Shown here piece after piece: positions 10,608-22,325 of a stretch of DNA of 64,000 nucleotides; the stretch's first letter is position 1; every line of letters begins with the position of its first letter. The stretch is taken from NCBI GenBank assembly GCA_024138025.1, contig JAMXBD010000720.1, forward strand, positions 496,001-560,000. Direction: 5' to 3'. A program made the position numbers and the translations under genes. This stretch comes from Combretum micranthum. Lineage: Eukaryota; Streptophyta; Magnoliopsida; Myrtales; Combretaceae. Below the pieces are notes generated by a model that was not told the DNA's origin, did no database searches, and saw only the letters and a list, made by a program, of their open reading frames with translations.

Positions 10608-12515
10608 AATCATCCTCTTTTAGCTCTCACAAGATGTTATAGGATGATAATATGGATGTTTCATGCATCAAAGGACATTCCACAAGCTTCAAAAGCTATG
10701 GATGATGTTGCCAAGAATTGAAACACTCCTGTAGATGATGATCTCTTTTGTTCTTAGTATTTTTGTTATATTGAAGGCTTGTTTATCTTCTTATTTATGT
10801 GATAACTTGTAGATCTAGAATTTTACCAAGCTTTAGTTATGTTTATATGTAGATCTAGAAGTTTAAGGCTTACTACCAAGTTTTTCTTATGTTCTCATGG
10901 TTGAATGTTGAGTAGATCTTAGATTTGAGTTCAAATGAGAAAGCAAAATTCGTAACTTGTGGAGGCACCCTTTTAAAAACCCTCTTTGAAGTCTTAAAAT
11001 GGAAGTTTTTGTTAAGAAAATGAAGGTTTGATGGATGTATATCATCAAGGCTTCATCTTACAAGAATCAAAGTTGATTTTCAAAAACAGAAATTGTATTT
11101 TCGGATCAAGACAAAGACCTCAAAATAAAAACATGTTTTCCAACTCAAAAATAAGGATTTTGTTCAAGAAATGAAGGGTTCTTAAGATATAATATGTAAT
11201 GGGTTGTTTTTCATGAGTTTTGATGAATTTTCTCAAGAGATATGTTCAAAATAAATTTATGAAAATTCGGATCTAGACTAAGACCCATTTTTGGAACCCA
11301 TCATCCAACTTTAAAATGAAGATTTAGACAAAAATATAAAGGGCTCTTGGTATAGATATCTTAAGGAATGAATTTTCATAAGTTTAAATGAGTTTTCCTA
11401 AAAGGTATTGCTTAGATCAAGTGTTTTGTAAAAGACAAAATTTAGGTCTTGTCTTCATTGTAAACTTCAAAGGGGAAATTCGTAATTAAGGGGAGACTAA
11501 TTTTTAAAACCTTCTTTTAGATCTCAAAACAAGTATTTTATATTGAAAATGGAATGCTTTGATAATATATAGTATAGGAAAATTATTTTCATTGAACTAA
11601 GTAAGTTTTAGCAAAAGAATTACTCAAAAAAAAAAAATGAGTTTCAACTTGTAAATTTCGGTTTTATGAGAATGAATTCTTAGAAGTTTCATTTGAACTT
11701 TATGTTTGGGATTAGATAAGTGTGTAATATCTTAATTTTGTTTTGAGAATCTCCTTGCAAGTTTAGGACTAAAATGAGTTGGTCTAAGTAGTTAAATAGA
11801 GTAGATATAGCAAATTTTTCACAAATACTCAAATCTTGGATTTTCGCAACCCTACTGTACAGTAAGTTTCCGACCCCTAAATGACCTCAAATGTTTGAAT
11901 TAACTTTGGAAAGAGATAGCTCTTTCGAAGTAGGTATAAATCGGTATATCATAAGCTAAATTTCGAGTTAAAATGAGTTAGATATGACCTTTTTAAGTTC
12001 AAGATTCAACCTAGGCGGAAATTGACGAATTTAGTAAATAAAATTGTTAAGTTTAATAGAACTTCATAAGAGATACTCATTGAGGGTATTCCTTGTACTT
12101 AGGTGAATTGGAGGACGGGTTACCACTTCCCGAGGACTATTACGACTAGTGGATTTTCACTACATGAACAAGTGAGTTCATTTCTCAATTAATTATGCTC
12201 TTGGGTGTGCTTGTAGTAGTAGTGGCATTAGATTTAGGAAAAGATAAAATTGTGAATGATTGGTGATCTAAACTTGCATGAATGAACGATAAGTATATCG
12301 AGGCAAGCTTTGTTGCAATAACCTTGTATGAGCTAGTATAGATTTGGAGTGTCTGAAATCTGTATGGTCACTTTTAAATTATCTAATTAATATACCATGA
12401 TTATATGAATAAATTGTACATGCATAACACGTAGTGAGTCACATATCATTGTCGAGTATGCCTTTGGTGGGATAAAGGTGTATTTGGGAGGCAGCGGGTC
12501 TTTAATGAAGGGATT

Positions 12516-12690
12516 ATGGTTGCATGACTTATGGACCACCCCATTCAAATAATTAAACTATGGTTGCATGACTTATGAACCAACATTAAAAATTGTGGTT
12601 GCATGTCTTATGGACCACCCCACTTAAGATTGGGTCTATGGTTGCATGTCTTATGGACCAACTTTGGAACTTAGTTGCATACTTATGAAC
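12516..12690 (+). repeat. short tandem repeat inside LTR-A (TATGGTTGCATG unit)
   Basis: Five diverged copies of a 36-44 bp unit containing TGGTTGCATG(A/T)CTTATG start near 12516, 12560, 12595, 12637 and 12673. The equivalent place in LTR-C and LTR-D has a different short repeat (TGCTTGGCGA near 37750-37830 and 44697-44790). In LTR-E a CGAAGCTTTAGTTAA-type repeat is found near 46440-46510. Confidence 0.7.
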
Positions 12691-12726
12691 TACCCCAAAC
12701 CCCAGTGGAGGGCGTAAATCCATTCA

Positions 12727-12751
12727 CATATGACTACCGGAAAGTTATATG
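12727..12751 (+). other. conserved stem-loop of LTR-A
   Basis: CATATGAC pairs with GTTATATG (one G-U pair) around a nine-base loop containing CCGG. It lies directly after the GGAGGGCGTAAATCCATTC block shared by this LTR family, about 0.56 kb before the LTR end. Confidence 0.55.
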
Positions 12752-13309
12752 CTTGCTTGCCCATTTGCTTGTGCATTCATATGGTTGCTTAAATTATAAC
12801 TTGATTGTATAGATATTTTAGCTTGGTCGAGTACGTTACTTGGAAAATGAATCTCACTAAGCAATTAGCTTATACCCCAACAGTATTTGTTGCAGTGTTC
12901 CTATTTTTTTTTGATGTTCCGATAGGATATTTTGTGCAGGTTTAGCACATTGGATTAAAGAGCTTTTGAGGAAGTCGGGACCTAGTATAGGTGTGGACTT
13001 CTAGGAAAATCTCTTTAATGTAAATTTAGATATATGTAATTAGCTAAACGATGTAGACTCCTATTATTTTGGCGGGGGTATGCCCCCTGGCTTTTGTAAA
13101 GTTTAACTATTTATCTTGTTGTGATTTATATTCTTAATGCTATGTATGCTTTCTTAAGACTACTACGAATCAAAGTGTGATCCTAAAAGTTGTGTGAGTA
13201 CACCTTACACTCAATAGGTAAACTTATGGATGACTAAGGATGCCATACTTAAGTTTAAATATTGAGTGTGGTGGACTGTCGCGTTTAGGGTACCCTTTAG
13301 GGCGTGACA

Positions 13310-14200
13310 GACCCAGATAAGGAAGACTCCACCTTTACCTTTCAAGTGCATGGGGAGGTCAGGGAGATAGCATTGAAAAGATAGGTGTGGTACTTGGTCC
13401 GTATGATGATGTTTAGGAAAATTATGAATTATCTAATTAATAGCCAAAAGGGAAAAAATGAGATGGATCAGGAGACTTATTGGGATCAGATGATTCGTCC
13501 TCAGCTAGATCCATTCATTCCATCCAAATCACTTGCCTTCACCTTTCAAAGAGTGCAACACAAATTGCTACACCACATTCTCGCACATACTATCCGTTGA
13601 AAGAAAACTAGTCACAGTAAGGTGACTAGTTTGATACGTTTTATTTGTATAGCTTGATTTCAGGCTATAGAATTGAATCGGGAGTAGAAGTAGCAAATTT
13701 CATATTCAGGTAAGCTTATGACACCAAGATCAAGTTCCTGTTTTGTGGAGGCTACATCACCAAACTATTGAAGCGAATGGGCATTTTTAAAGAACTAATT
13801 GGTGATGAGAGGATTGATAGCAAGAGAATTTCATTTGCACCATTTAGAGGCTAGGGATTTTTCAAAGTCCTAGGAGTTTAGCAAGCAGCAGATGAGATTC
13901 ATGATCAGGATATTCAGCTTCCAGTTCATTCCACAGCAGCTCCTACTGACATTCCATCATCATCTGCTCCCCTCCTTCAGTTACTTCTTTTGGTTATGAC
14001 ATGGACCAGCTTAGACTGGATATTCAAGAATTGAAGGAGGAACACAAACAATGCAGGGAAGCTCAAGAAAAATAAGAAATTAGGAGCATGATCTTCAAAG
14101 CAGTGAAAGTTGCTATTTGCTGCATCAATCAAGCAGCTGGAGATTAATTGATTTATGAGACTTCTTCTGAGTCCAGACACAGTTCAGAGTGCACCGCCAG
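13310..14200 (+). pseudogene. ATHILA-type third ORF, 3' part
   Basis: After the LTR-A insertion the reading continues as FTFQVHGEVREIALKR, then a stop near 13382. From 13385 it gives the YWDQMIRPQLDPFIPSKSL and HKLLHHILAHTIR segments, typical of the middle of ATHILA ORF proteins, and the SHSKVTSL segment. Later parts are fragmentary: a short helical, charged segment MDQLRLDIQELKEEHKQCRE near 13999-14060 could be a coiled coil. Many stops and frame changes are present. The 3' limit is approximate. Membrane segments expected for a true envelope protein were not recognised. Confidence 0.65.
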
Positions 14201-14361
14201 ACTCAGCCGAAAGGATACCGCCAAACTTAGTCCAGCACACGAACAAATCTAGTCCAAGCTAGAGAGTTAGAGACCTTGCTAGCTCTCATTTGATGATTAT
14301 TTACTTTTTATTTTTCATTTGACCTGTATTTATTATGAGCACCCAAGTTCATGTGGGTAGA

Positions 14362-14397
<36 letters not shown>

Positions 14398-14398
14398 G
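14362..14398. repeat. (CT)n(TA)n microsatellite
   Basis: About eleven CT dinucleotides followed by about eight TA dinucleotides. Confidence 0.9.
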
Positions 14399-14710
14399 TG
14401 GATCTATACTTATTTTAGTAGATAGCTTCTTATCTTTCCTTTTGCTTTTATTTCTTTTTGTTTTCTTTTTATAGTGATCACAGGTTGGTTGATTCAAGCC
14501 AAAACTCTCTCTCAAAAAGTTGTACTTCATTTTGCTAACTTTGAAACAAAAGAAAATCAGAAAGTGCCCATTTTTGTTTATAGCACATTTTATTCCTTTC
14601 CTTTGAATGTATTTTGTTGAGAAACAGTGAGGACACTGTTTGATTGAAGTGTGGGGGAAGGGATATTGTTATAGAGAATGATTGGAGTCATATGGCTGTT
14701 AATATGACTG

Positions 14711-14830
14711 TATTGTGCTAAGATGATATGCTGAATTGATTGAATATGTGATTTGAATTGAATACCCATGACTAAATTGTGCTGAGATGATATGCTAAAT
14801 TGATTGAATATGTGATTTGAATTGAGTATC
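14711..14830 (+). repeat. 64-bp tandem duplication
   Basis: The segment beginning TTGTGCTAAGATGATATGC near 14713 recurs at 14777 with a few changes, giving just under two copies. Confidence 0.8.
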
Positions 14831-15932
14831 CCATTGTGAATTTTTTGTCTTAATGCAAAATATGGCAAAATTCTGCCAAAATTTTTCAAAAATTTCTTAA
14901 AATCTAGAGATTGTACAAGAAATTGATTGATAGCATCTAAAAACTGAGAATGACTTGCTAAATTACTTTACTCACCTACTATTGTAATTGGTTTACTTAG
15001 TTAAAATTAAGTTCTGAAATCCTTATGGAACAAGTTTACCATGTTTTTAGCTTTAGAATTGGAAATTTGAGAGTAAGTCGCATCCTTTTGTGAAAAACAA
15101 ATAGGTTTACTTTTAGGAAAATTTAGTTGTATACACTCGTAAGAGTTATTTCAATAACTTTAAACACTTAGTGAAAAAGGTAAATGAAGCTTTTCACGTA
15201 GTGATCTTTTATAAAAATAAGTCTTGAATTTGTTATTGCATTCAAAAATAAAAGAAAGAAAAAAGCATAGCCTCTATTCCATTGACTCAAAAATTTTAGT
15301 TATGAGTATTTGAACTTGAATGTTAAAGTGAGGAAAAGTTCTTAAAGATCCTTTAAAACCTAGACACTTAGGTGATGAGCTCGGGATGTTCCAACTCAAT
15401 AAACTCACTATAACGAGAAGGAGGAAAGGCAAAAGTTTAATCTTTGAACTTTGAAAAACAAAACGATGGAGGCAAAAACCTCCCAAAAAGAAAATAAATG
15501 CTTGTATGGAAATGAAAAGAAAAAGAATGCAAAAGCGCTAATTAAAATGAGACTTATAATAAAGAAGGAGACATTATAGGGGAAAAGTAGATACCAGATG
15601 CTTGCACTATGTGTTACTAAGAGTATATACATATTGAAAGTCCATTGAAGTCTAAATGAGTATTTTTTCTTAGTGGATTTTGTATTTACTTTTAGATAGA
15701 TGGATCTTTAGTTAAACATAAGGATTAAAACTTGTTTTGTTTGGATTAGCTATTCAATTTTGATTTTAGTAATCTAGTTACATGAAATTAGTTTGGTTTA
15801 AGCATTAGGCATTAAAATGCAAGTCATAAATATCAAAAGAAATGATGCTTGAATTGAAAAAGTTAGAGTTTGTACATTCCATGATAGATTTCAACTTTTG
15901 ATCTTAATGATTTTGCTTGAGGATAAGCAAAA

Positions 15933-15950
15933 GTTCAAGTGTGGGAGAGT
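15933..15950 (+). other. polypurine tract of Athila-2
   Basis: GTTCAAGTGTGGGAGAGT directly precedes the LTR start TGATAAGATC at 15951. Confidence 0.75.
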
Positions 15951-17789
15951 TGATAAGATCATATTCTACACAACTTTTTATATGCAATTGGTGATTAATC
16001 TGTCTTATTTTCTATGAAAATTGTTGAAATTGGTACTTGGAATTATTTAAGTTAATGTTTCAGGTCTAAATTGAACAATGAAAGCTAAGCAAGGAGGTTT
16101 GAATAAGAAATTGTGAAATCTCTGGGGGTACGTTGGCTTTTCTGGAGCCTAAGCCACCAGCGTACAATCGACCTAAAGGATGATCAGATTTCAAAACTTT
16201 AGCATTGCCTCTACACTGCTGGCTTTGACCCTGCTTTGAAGAAGAACAAAATCAAGAATTTAAAGGTCAGCAAAATTATCCTCTACTTCGCCTGCCTTTA
16301 GGCAATGTAGGCTAAAGATCAGTAAGCAAGATCTAAGCACTAGCTCAACACTGCCAGTGTAGAAGAGGGGAATAGACGGCTTCTGCAATTTTATCCAACA
16401 TCGCCTTTCTAGGAATCAAAGCTGTCGGCGTTGGACAGCCTTGAGTGTCCACAGAATTGAATTTTTAAAAGCTGTCATCTATACGGCCGGCTTGAAGTAG
16501 ATCTGGCCAGCCTTAGATGTTTTCATCATACACCAGCATATGAAACCCTACATCACTAGCGTTCAAGCGGTGTAGGTCATCCACAAAATCCAATTTGTTA
16601 AGGCCGAAGCCAAGGTTGCTAGTGTTCAAGCATGATAGCTATGTACACCATTGGCATTGAAAGTGTAACTGCCGGTGTACACTTTGTAACTGCAGAATTC
16701 AAATGAAAAGCCTGGGATTCTTTCTATAAAAGCTAGGGTTTCCTTCACAATTGATATACATGAAATAGATAGGAATTAGAGCAGCTTTTCTTTCTTTGTT
16801 AGGATTTGTTAGATATTTTGAGAGAGTATGAATTTGGAGCTTGTATTACCAAGAATTTTGCAAGTGAAGATCTTAACATTTGAATTGGTGATATCTAATC
16901 TTACTTTTTCTATGCGATTCATTTGTTTGATTTCATTGATTATTATTTCATTTGCAATTTCTCATTTGATTGTTGAATCATTATCCATGAGTAGCTAAAT
17001 TTTTGTTGTGGGAAGTTGATGAAGCCTTAAGCATGCTAAGATGATCTTTGAATTTATGTTATATGGTTATTAGGGTTATGGAATATTCATATTGAATTCT
17101 TGTTATACATCTTATTTCTGTAGGGAATTTGATTTATAAGAATCTTGATAACTCGAAAGGGAAATTAAGGTTCATAGGAATTCATGAATTAAGATTAAAT
17201 AACAATTACGAAAGCGGCAGAGTTTAATCATTTAGAAATTTTCCATTGTTATTCATGCAATGTTTTATATTGATTTTTCGCTAAGGGATTAGGAGAAATT
17301 GATTTAAATCATTAGTCAATTATAGAATTGGGAGATTTATAATTGGGAAATAGATTCCATTGGTAATTTATTTAGTGGAAGCTATTAGGTTATTTTGTGG
17401 TTTAAAAGATATTAAAACTTGATTGTGAGTTTTAGATCTTGACAATTTCATATGAATATCCATAAGTCTAATTATCAATATAACATGATTTCAAGTTGAT
17501 TAGCAATGTTAAGATGGATTCTTTTCCTTCCCATATCCTTTTATATATATATATCTCTCTAACACTCTCATTGAATTCATAGATAGTTGTTAATTTAGAA
17601 TAGACATAGGTAATTAGCTAAATTATAAAAATTGATTGCCAAATATTAGTTAAAGATAATACCAGTTTAGTAGTTAAAGTGATCATCGTGGGAACGATAC
17701 TCTACTTACTTTGTGTTATTTGATCAGACCCAGTATACTTGCTAGAAGAATTCACACTTTATTTATATACACACTTTAAGCGGATCACA
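15951..17789 (+). repeat. 3' LTR of Athila-2 (about 1.84 kb)
   Basis: It begins TGATAAGATC after the polypurine tract and probably ends CGGATCACA at 17789. From 16128 to 16690 it holds a cluster of inverted repeats (for example GTACGTTGG/CCAGCGTAC at 16128/16157 and TGTACACC/GGTGTACA at 16642/16674). A TATA box (TATAAAAG) follows at 16725-16732. The 5' copy is outside the window, so the right end is judged from the terminal CA only. Confidence 0.7.
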
Positions 17790-17808
17790 TTTCCATTCCT
17801 AGCATTAA
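17790..17808. other. 19-bp spacer between Athila-2 and LTR-F
   Basis: Between the presumed end of the Athila-2 LTR and the TG of LTR-F. It may be target DNA of both insertions, possibly part of LTR-G. Confidence 0.3.
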
Positions 17809-18363
17809 TGTCAGGCCTCAAAGAGTACCCTAAATGCGATAGTCTGCCACACTCAGTATTAAAGCTTAAGCATGACAACCTTAGTCATCCCAAAAGCTTC
17901 GATATTGGGTATGAGGCGTACCTATATGATCATAGAGGACTAACTTTAAAACAAGTTATCTAAAAAGATATTCATAATAGCAATTAAGAATGGAAATCAT
18001 AACATAAACACCTTAAATATAAAATATAAGAGTCTTACAAATATCAAAAGGGGCATTCCTTTATCAAAGGATGTAGTCCATCATAGTCTATTCAAAATAG
18101 TTACATCGGAGATTTACACAGAAGTCTAAGTTACATCTAGTCTTTCACTTCATCCAAAAACTCCTAAATAAAATGTGGTATTTGAGAAAAGTATCCCCTA
18201 GGCGTCAACCAAAGGTAGTGGTGCTGCAACAAATATCTAAGTGAGGGTAAACTTACTTGCTTAGTGAGAATTATTTCCACAAATAAAGTACTCGAGAAAT
18301 CAATAATCAAATAAGTTATTTAAACAAGCATATGAAATGCAACAAATACGTGAGCACACAATA

Positions 18364-18388
18364 CATATGATTTTTTGGGAATCATATG
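18364..18388 (-). other. conserved stem-loop of LTR-F
   Basis: CATATGATT pairs perfectly with AATCATATG around a seven-base loop. The stem bases differ from those of LTR-C but remain paired. Confidence 0.6.
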
Positions 18389-20491
18389 TTGAATAGATTT
18401 ACCCCTCCATTTAGGGATAGGTGTTCTAGTCCATATAGTCCATAATTCGCAAATAAGGCTTTTGTAGTTTTATGTAAGCCACTACTAGCTGCTAAAATGT
18501 AGTTAATTCAAGTGTCTACCCACCATTTTAATCGGCGACCTTCGCCATATAGTAGAGTTTCGGGCTCTACGAACCTCACTATTATGCTCTTGTCCCACTA
18601 AGGGTGTAGTAATGAATATAACGTGGCTCACTACGTGTTATGCATGAATTATTTTATTTAAGTAATCAGGATAATATTAGATGTTTTAAAGCTGATCATA
18701 GAATTTGCAGACATATCATATCTACACTAAATCAAACTTTATTATTTGATTATTATGCCTCGATATGCTTAACATAATTTCAACCATATATGTAAGGCCT
18801 TTTTATGTTTTTATCTTTTCCTAACTCTAGTGCCGCTAATCTACAAGCAAGAACATAAGTACAAGAATGTAAGAAATTAAACTCACTCAGCCATTGTAGC
18901 GGAATGCTTCTAGTCGTAGTAGTCCTCAGGATATGGAAACTCGGGCTCTACTTCACCTAAACAAGAGAAATATCTAAAATGAGTACTTCTTGGAAGTTCC
19001 TCTTAAACTTGCAAATCCTATTTTACTAAGTTTGTAAAAATTTGTATGGAGTGAAATTCCAACTTAAAATGGCTATAACTTACTCATTTTAACTCGGAAT
19101 TATGCATATTATATACTGTTTTCCACCTACTCAAAAAGATATATCTATTTCTAAGGTTATTTTTATCATAAAAGGTCAATTGGTTTCTAAAAAGATGCGG
19201 CACAGAACTGACACAAAAAATCCCAGCCCTTAAAACACAAATTTTCCAAACTTTTTATCAACAAAAAATCCCATAGTAATCATATAGATATTTATATAGT
19301 TGAAAAATCATTTTAATACATATGTAACTCATATTATAAACATGATTCTAATGATGTTATCTTAATTAATGATTTTTCATAAAACAACTTGTCTTAATAG
19401 TTGAAAAAGGAAGTTTGACAATTTTATTTCAAGTTGTTGGAAATAAAACTAAATATTTTTTAATCATTAAGTGTGTGATATAATTATTTTTCCTTAACTT
19501 TTAAAACATGATTCAAAATTTTAGTCTTTCCTAGCTATCTACCAATTTTATTCCCTAAGTAAACTTTACTTGGTGAGTTGATTTTAACTTGATTTGAAAA
19601 ACTTGTTTTGATATTTGTACTTACTAAAATGTTGGTGAGGATCTTATAATAAGTTTTTAAGAAATTTTCTAATAGAAAAGTATTATCAACATTAAGGTTT
19701 TAATGGTAATTTGAAAGGAGAGTAAAGAATTTCTAAGTTAATTTTTGAAAAGTCCTTGCATATTACTAACACAAAAATCTATGGTGATATTTGTCTAAAA
19801 TTCTTTGAAAAGAATTTTGTTGAAATAAAATTCTAAATTTTAATAAAACTTTTCCTAAGTGATAAAATTACATTTTTAAAGTGAGTTGAGCTTATTTTCT
19901 TTTTCTTAAGACAGAACTTTTTACTTTTATTAAGACAACAATCAATATGATCATTTATGAACATGAGTTTATAACTAAGTAACATGACAAAAATAATTAA
20001 TAACAAATATAGAAATAAGCACATAATAAATATTAAGTATTGGAAGTATTAGCTTGATTCAAGGCTTCTAGACTTAGACATGAGCAAGTCTAAAAAGAAA
20101 AATAAAAGAAATAATAAAATTTGTTTTGACATGATGAGGACAAGTTTAAGACTCAAAAGACTAGTCTTAATATAAAAGAATGGAATAAATAAATAAATTG
20201 TAAAGTATAAATAAATAAATAATGGTTCTATTAGTGAGCTTATATGCTTTAAGAAATATATATATATATAAGTAAATATATTTAATATGATATACACGTT
20301 AGATTAGAACAATAATAACATTGTAACAATATAACAACAATAAAATAACATAATAATAAAATGAGATTTGTACATGAACAAAAACAAAACATGAATATAG
20401 TGTTGCTTCCATAACACTTGTAGGTTTAGGAAACACACACCATGGTCATATTAAGTTACATGACATGGTAAAGAGATGTTGGTAAGAATTT

Positions 20492-20668
20492 TACCTAAGG
20501 TAGAAATATGGATGATAGAAAAAGAGAGGTTATGGTAGTATGAGAATAGTGGGAATATGGGGAGATGAGAAGAGATTTTGGAGAGAGGATTTTAAGTAGT
20601 GATTTTGGGAGAGTTTTGTTATTGTAAATGAGTGTGTGAAAAAAATGGAGAGAGAGAGGGTATTTATA
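20492..20668 (-). promoter_or_regulatory. LTR-F TATA box and leader with AGGTAA
   Basis: Minus-strand TATAAATA at 20661-20668 and AGGTAA ending at 20492 match the arrangement of the other copies. Confidence 0.55.
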
Positions 20669-21340
20669 GAGTTTTGTGGAGAGAATTTAGTGTGAATTAA
20701 ATAAAATGAAAAAGAGAAAAATTAAATGGAGTGTGGGAGAGGGGGCACTAGTTCCATGCATGGGAGAGAGAGGGAGAGATTTGTTTTGTATTTTTGTTAA
20801 TGAAAAGTAATAATATGTAAGGTATGATGTGAATAAAGTTATATGGAAAAAGTAAATTGTAAGAGATAGGTATGGTAGAGTGTAAGAATATGTAGAAGAA
20901 AAGTAGAAATAGGTGAATAATAATAAATAGTATAGAATAATATCATGAATATTAGATAAGACAAATTAACATCGGTAGTAAAGGACGTACGCGTAAATAG
21001 GCTCTATTTGATATTTTTAGATACTAAAAAATTATAACACTGATATTTTTGAAATCCTTATATTTTTATGAATCTAATGGTGTTATCAGTACATTTTACT
21101 GTTCAGTGCACCAAGGCACTAGTTTCGAAATCTAATCCCGTTCAGATCCAAAACGAACTAAATTTTGATAAATCTGATATCTTTAAGCTTCCTATATGAT
21201 TACGGACTATAATTCACAATCATCTCAATTTTATTGTTTAGGAGTTAAGAGCGCGGGATTGCTGAATCTAAATTCCTAGGGTTTGTTATAGGTTTGTTGA
21301 TTTTAGGTTTCCGATTAACCTCTGGTTTAGGGTTTGAGCA

Positions 21341-22325
21341 TGAAACGTAGCATAAAATCTAGAGGCTTGCAACTAAGCCTCATGAGAATTTATTTGGAAA
21401 TCAAAACAAGACATACGCATAAGCATCATAACATGAATAATAGTAAAGGAAATGTTTCGTATTCTTACCTCAAGAGAAAGAATGAGACTTAGAAAGGTAG
21501 AGAGGAAGAGAGTGTTGGTAGAGGATTTTTTACAAAGGAGAGTATGGAGTGATTTTGGGAGAGATTCAGTTGTGAATGAGATGTGTGAAAGAAGTGGAGG
21601 GAGAGATGGTATTTATAGTGAAATATGGAGGTAAATTAGATGCAATAAAATAAATCAAAATAAAAAGAAAATTAGAGTGAAAGAGAGAGGGTTGCTGGCA
21701 TGAAGTATAGAGGAAGGAGAAAGAAGAGAGAAAAAAATAATTTTAGAAGAAATGTATAAGAAAAGTTTAGTGAAAAAAATGATGTAAAGTTTTACAAGGA
21801 AAGAAAATTGTAAGAATAGGTTTATAGGTTGTAAGAAAAAGTAGAGATAGATGAATAATAATGAATAGTGGTGAATTGTACTAAATAGGAAATAAATAGT
21901 AGACTAGACAAATAAAATATCGGCAGTAAAAAAATACACATAAACAAGCTGTGTTTGATATTTTTAGAAACCGAAAAATTTTATAACTAATATTTTACAA
22001 TTCTTCATATTATTACGAGTCTAAATGTGTTATCAGAATATTTTTTACCGTTTTGCATACTAGGACCCTGCTTTTAAAAATTAATCTGGTTAAGATCCGA
22101 AATGAGCGAAATTTTGGAAAATCTGAACTTTTTAAGTTATATGACATTATTCCATACTATAATCTAAGGTTGAATTATTTTTATTGTTTTAGGATTTCAA
22201 GCACGAAATTATCTAACCTAGAATCTCTATATTTCACTATCTGACCTAGGTGGTTATTAGGGTTTCCATTCGGATTTCGGCTCTTGAAATTCTAATAAAG
22301 CTATCATAAATCCTAAGGGTTTACA
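21341..22325 (-). repeat. LTR-G: 5' part of another large LTR, minus strand
   Basis: It begins on the minus strand at 22325 with TGTAAACCCTTAGGA and parallels the first 1 kb of LTR-F, including TATAAATA at 21610-21617 and AGGTAA at 21465-21470. It stops where LTR-F begins. The remaining 2.5 kb is not found to the right, so either LTR-F (and perhaps Athila-2) inserted into it, with the rest beyond the window, or a deletion fused two copies. Confidence 0.6.

Larger units (their letters stand above)
9600..13309 (+). mobile_element. LTR-A: solo LTR of a large LTR family (3,710 bp)
   Basis: It begins TGCAAACCCC and ends GGGCGTGACA. The flanks are CACCC on the left (9595-9599) and GACCC on the right (13310-13314), a 5-bp target-site duplication with one difference. 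The interrupted ATHILA reading is collinear across the insertion. No internal region, primer-binding site or second LTR is present, so it is a solo LTR, normally produced by recombination between two LTRs. Termini, internal order and the 3'-end block (GGTACCCTTTAGGGCGTGACA-type) are shared with LTR-B to LTR-G. The termini resemble Tekay/Del-type Ty3/gypsy LTRs, but that classification is tentative. Confidence 0.85.
14201..15932 (+). other. 3' untranslated region of Athila-2
   Basis: Non-coding. It carries a (CT)n(TA)n microsatellite at 14362-14398, the GTGTGGGGGAAGGGATA block near 14660 shared with Athila-1, a 64-bp tandem duplication at 14711-14830, and a long stretch (15160-15620) collinear with the Athila-1 3' region. 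No credible ORF was found on either strand. Confidence 0.6.
6726..17789 (+). mobile_element. Athila-2: Ty3/gypsy Athila-type element, 3' half
   Basis: In plus orientation the order is integrase (6726-7610), a non-coding stretch with a promoter-like leader (8127-8442), a probable intron (8443-9308), an ATHILA-type third ORF (9311-9599 and 13310-14200), 3' untranslated sequence, polypurine tract and 3' LTR (15951-17789). This is the order of Athila elements, which carry an extra ORF after pol. Its 5' part lies beyond the Athila-1 insertion, outside the window. It is interrupted by Athila-1 on the left and by solo LTR-A at 9600-13309. Confidence 0.8.
17809..21340 (-). mobile_element. LTR-F: large LTR family, minus strand (3,532 bp)
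   Basis: On the minus strand it begins TGCTCAAACCC (21340) and ends with a TTTGAGGCCTGACA form (17809). The length is close to LTR-C and LTR-D (3,492 bp each). It has TATAAATA at 20661-20668, AGGTAA at 20492-20497 and the conserved stem-loop at 18364-18388. The flanks ATTAA (left) and TGAAA (right) do not form a target-site duplication, so a later deletion or rearrangement is likely. Confidence 0.7.
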
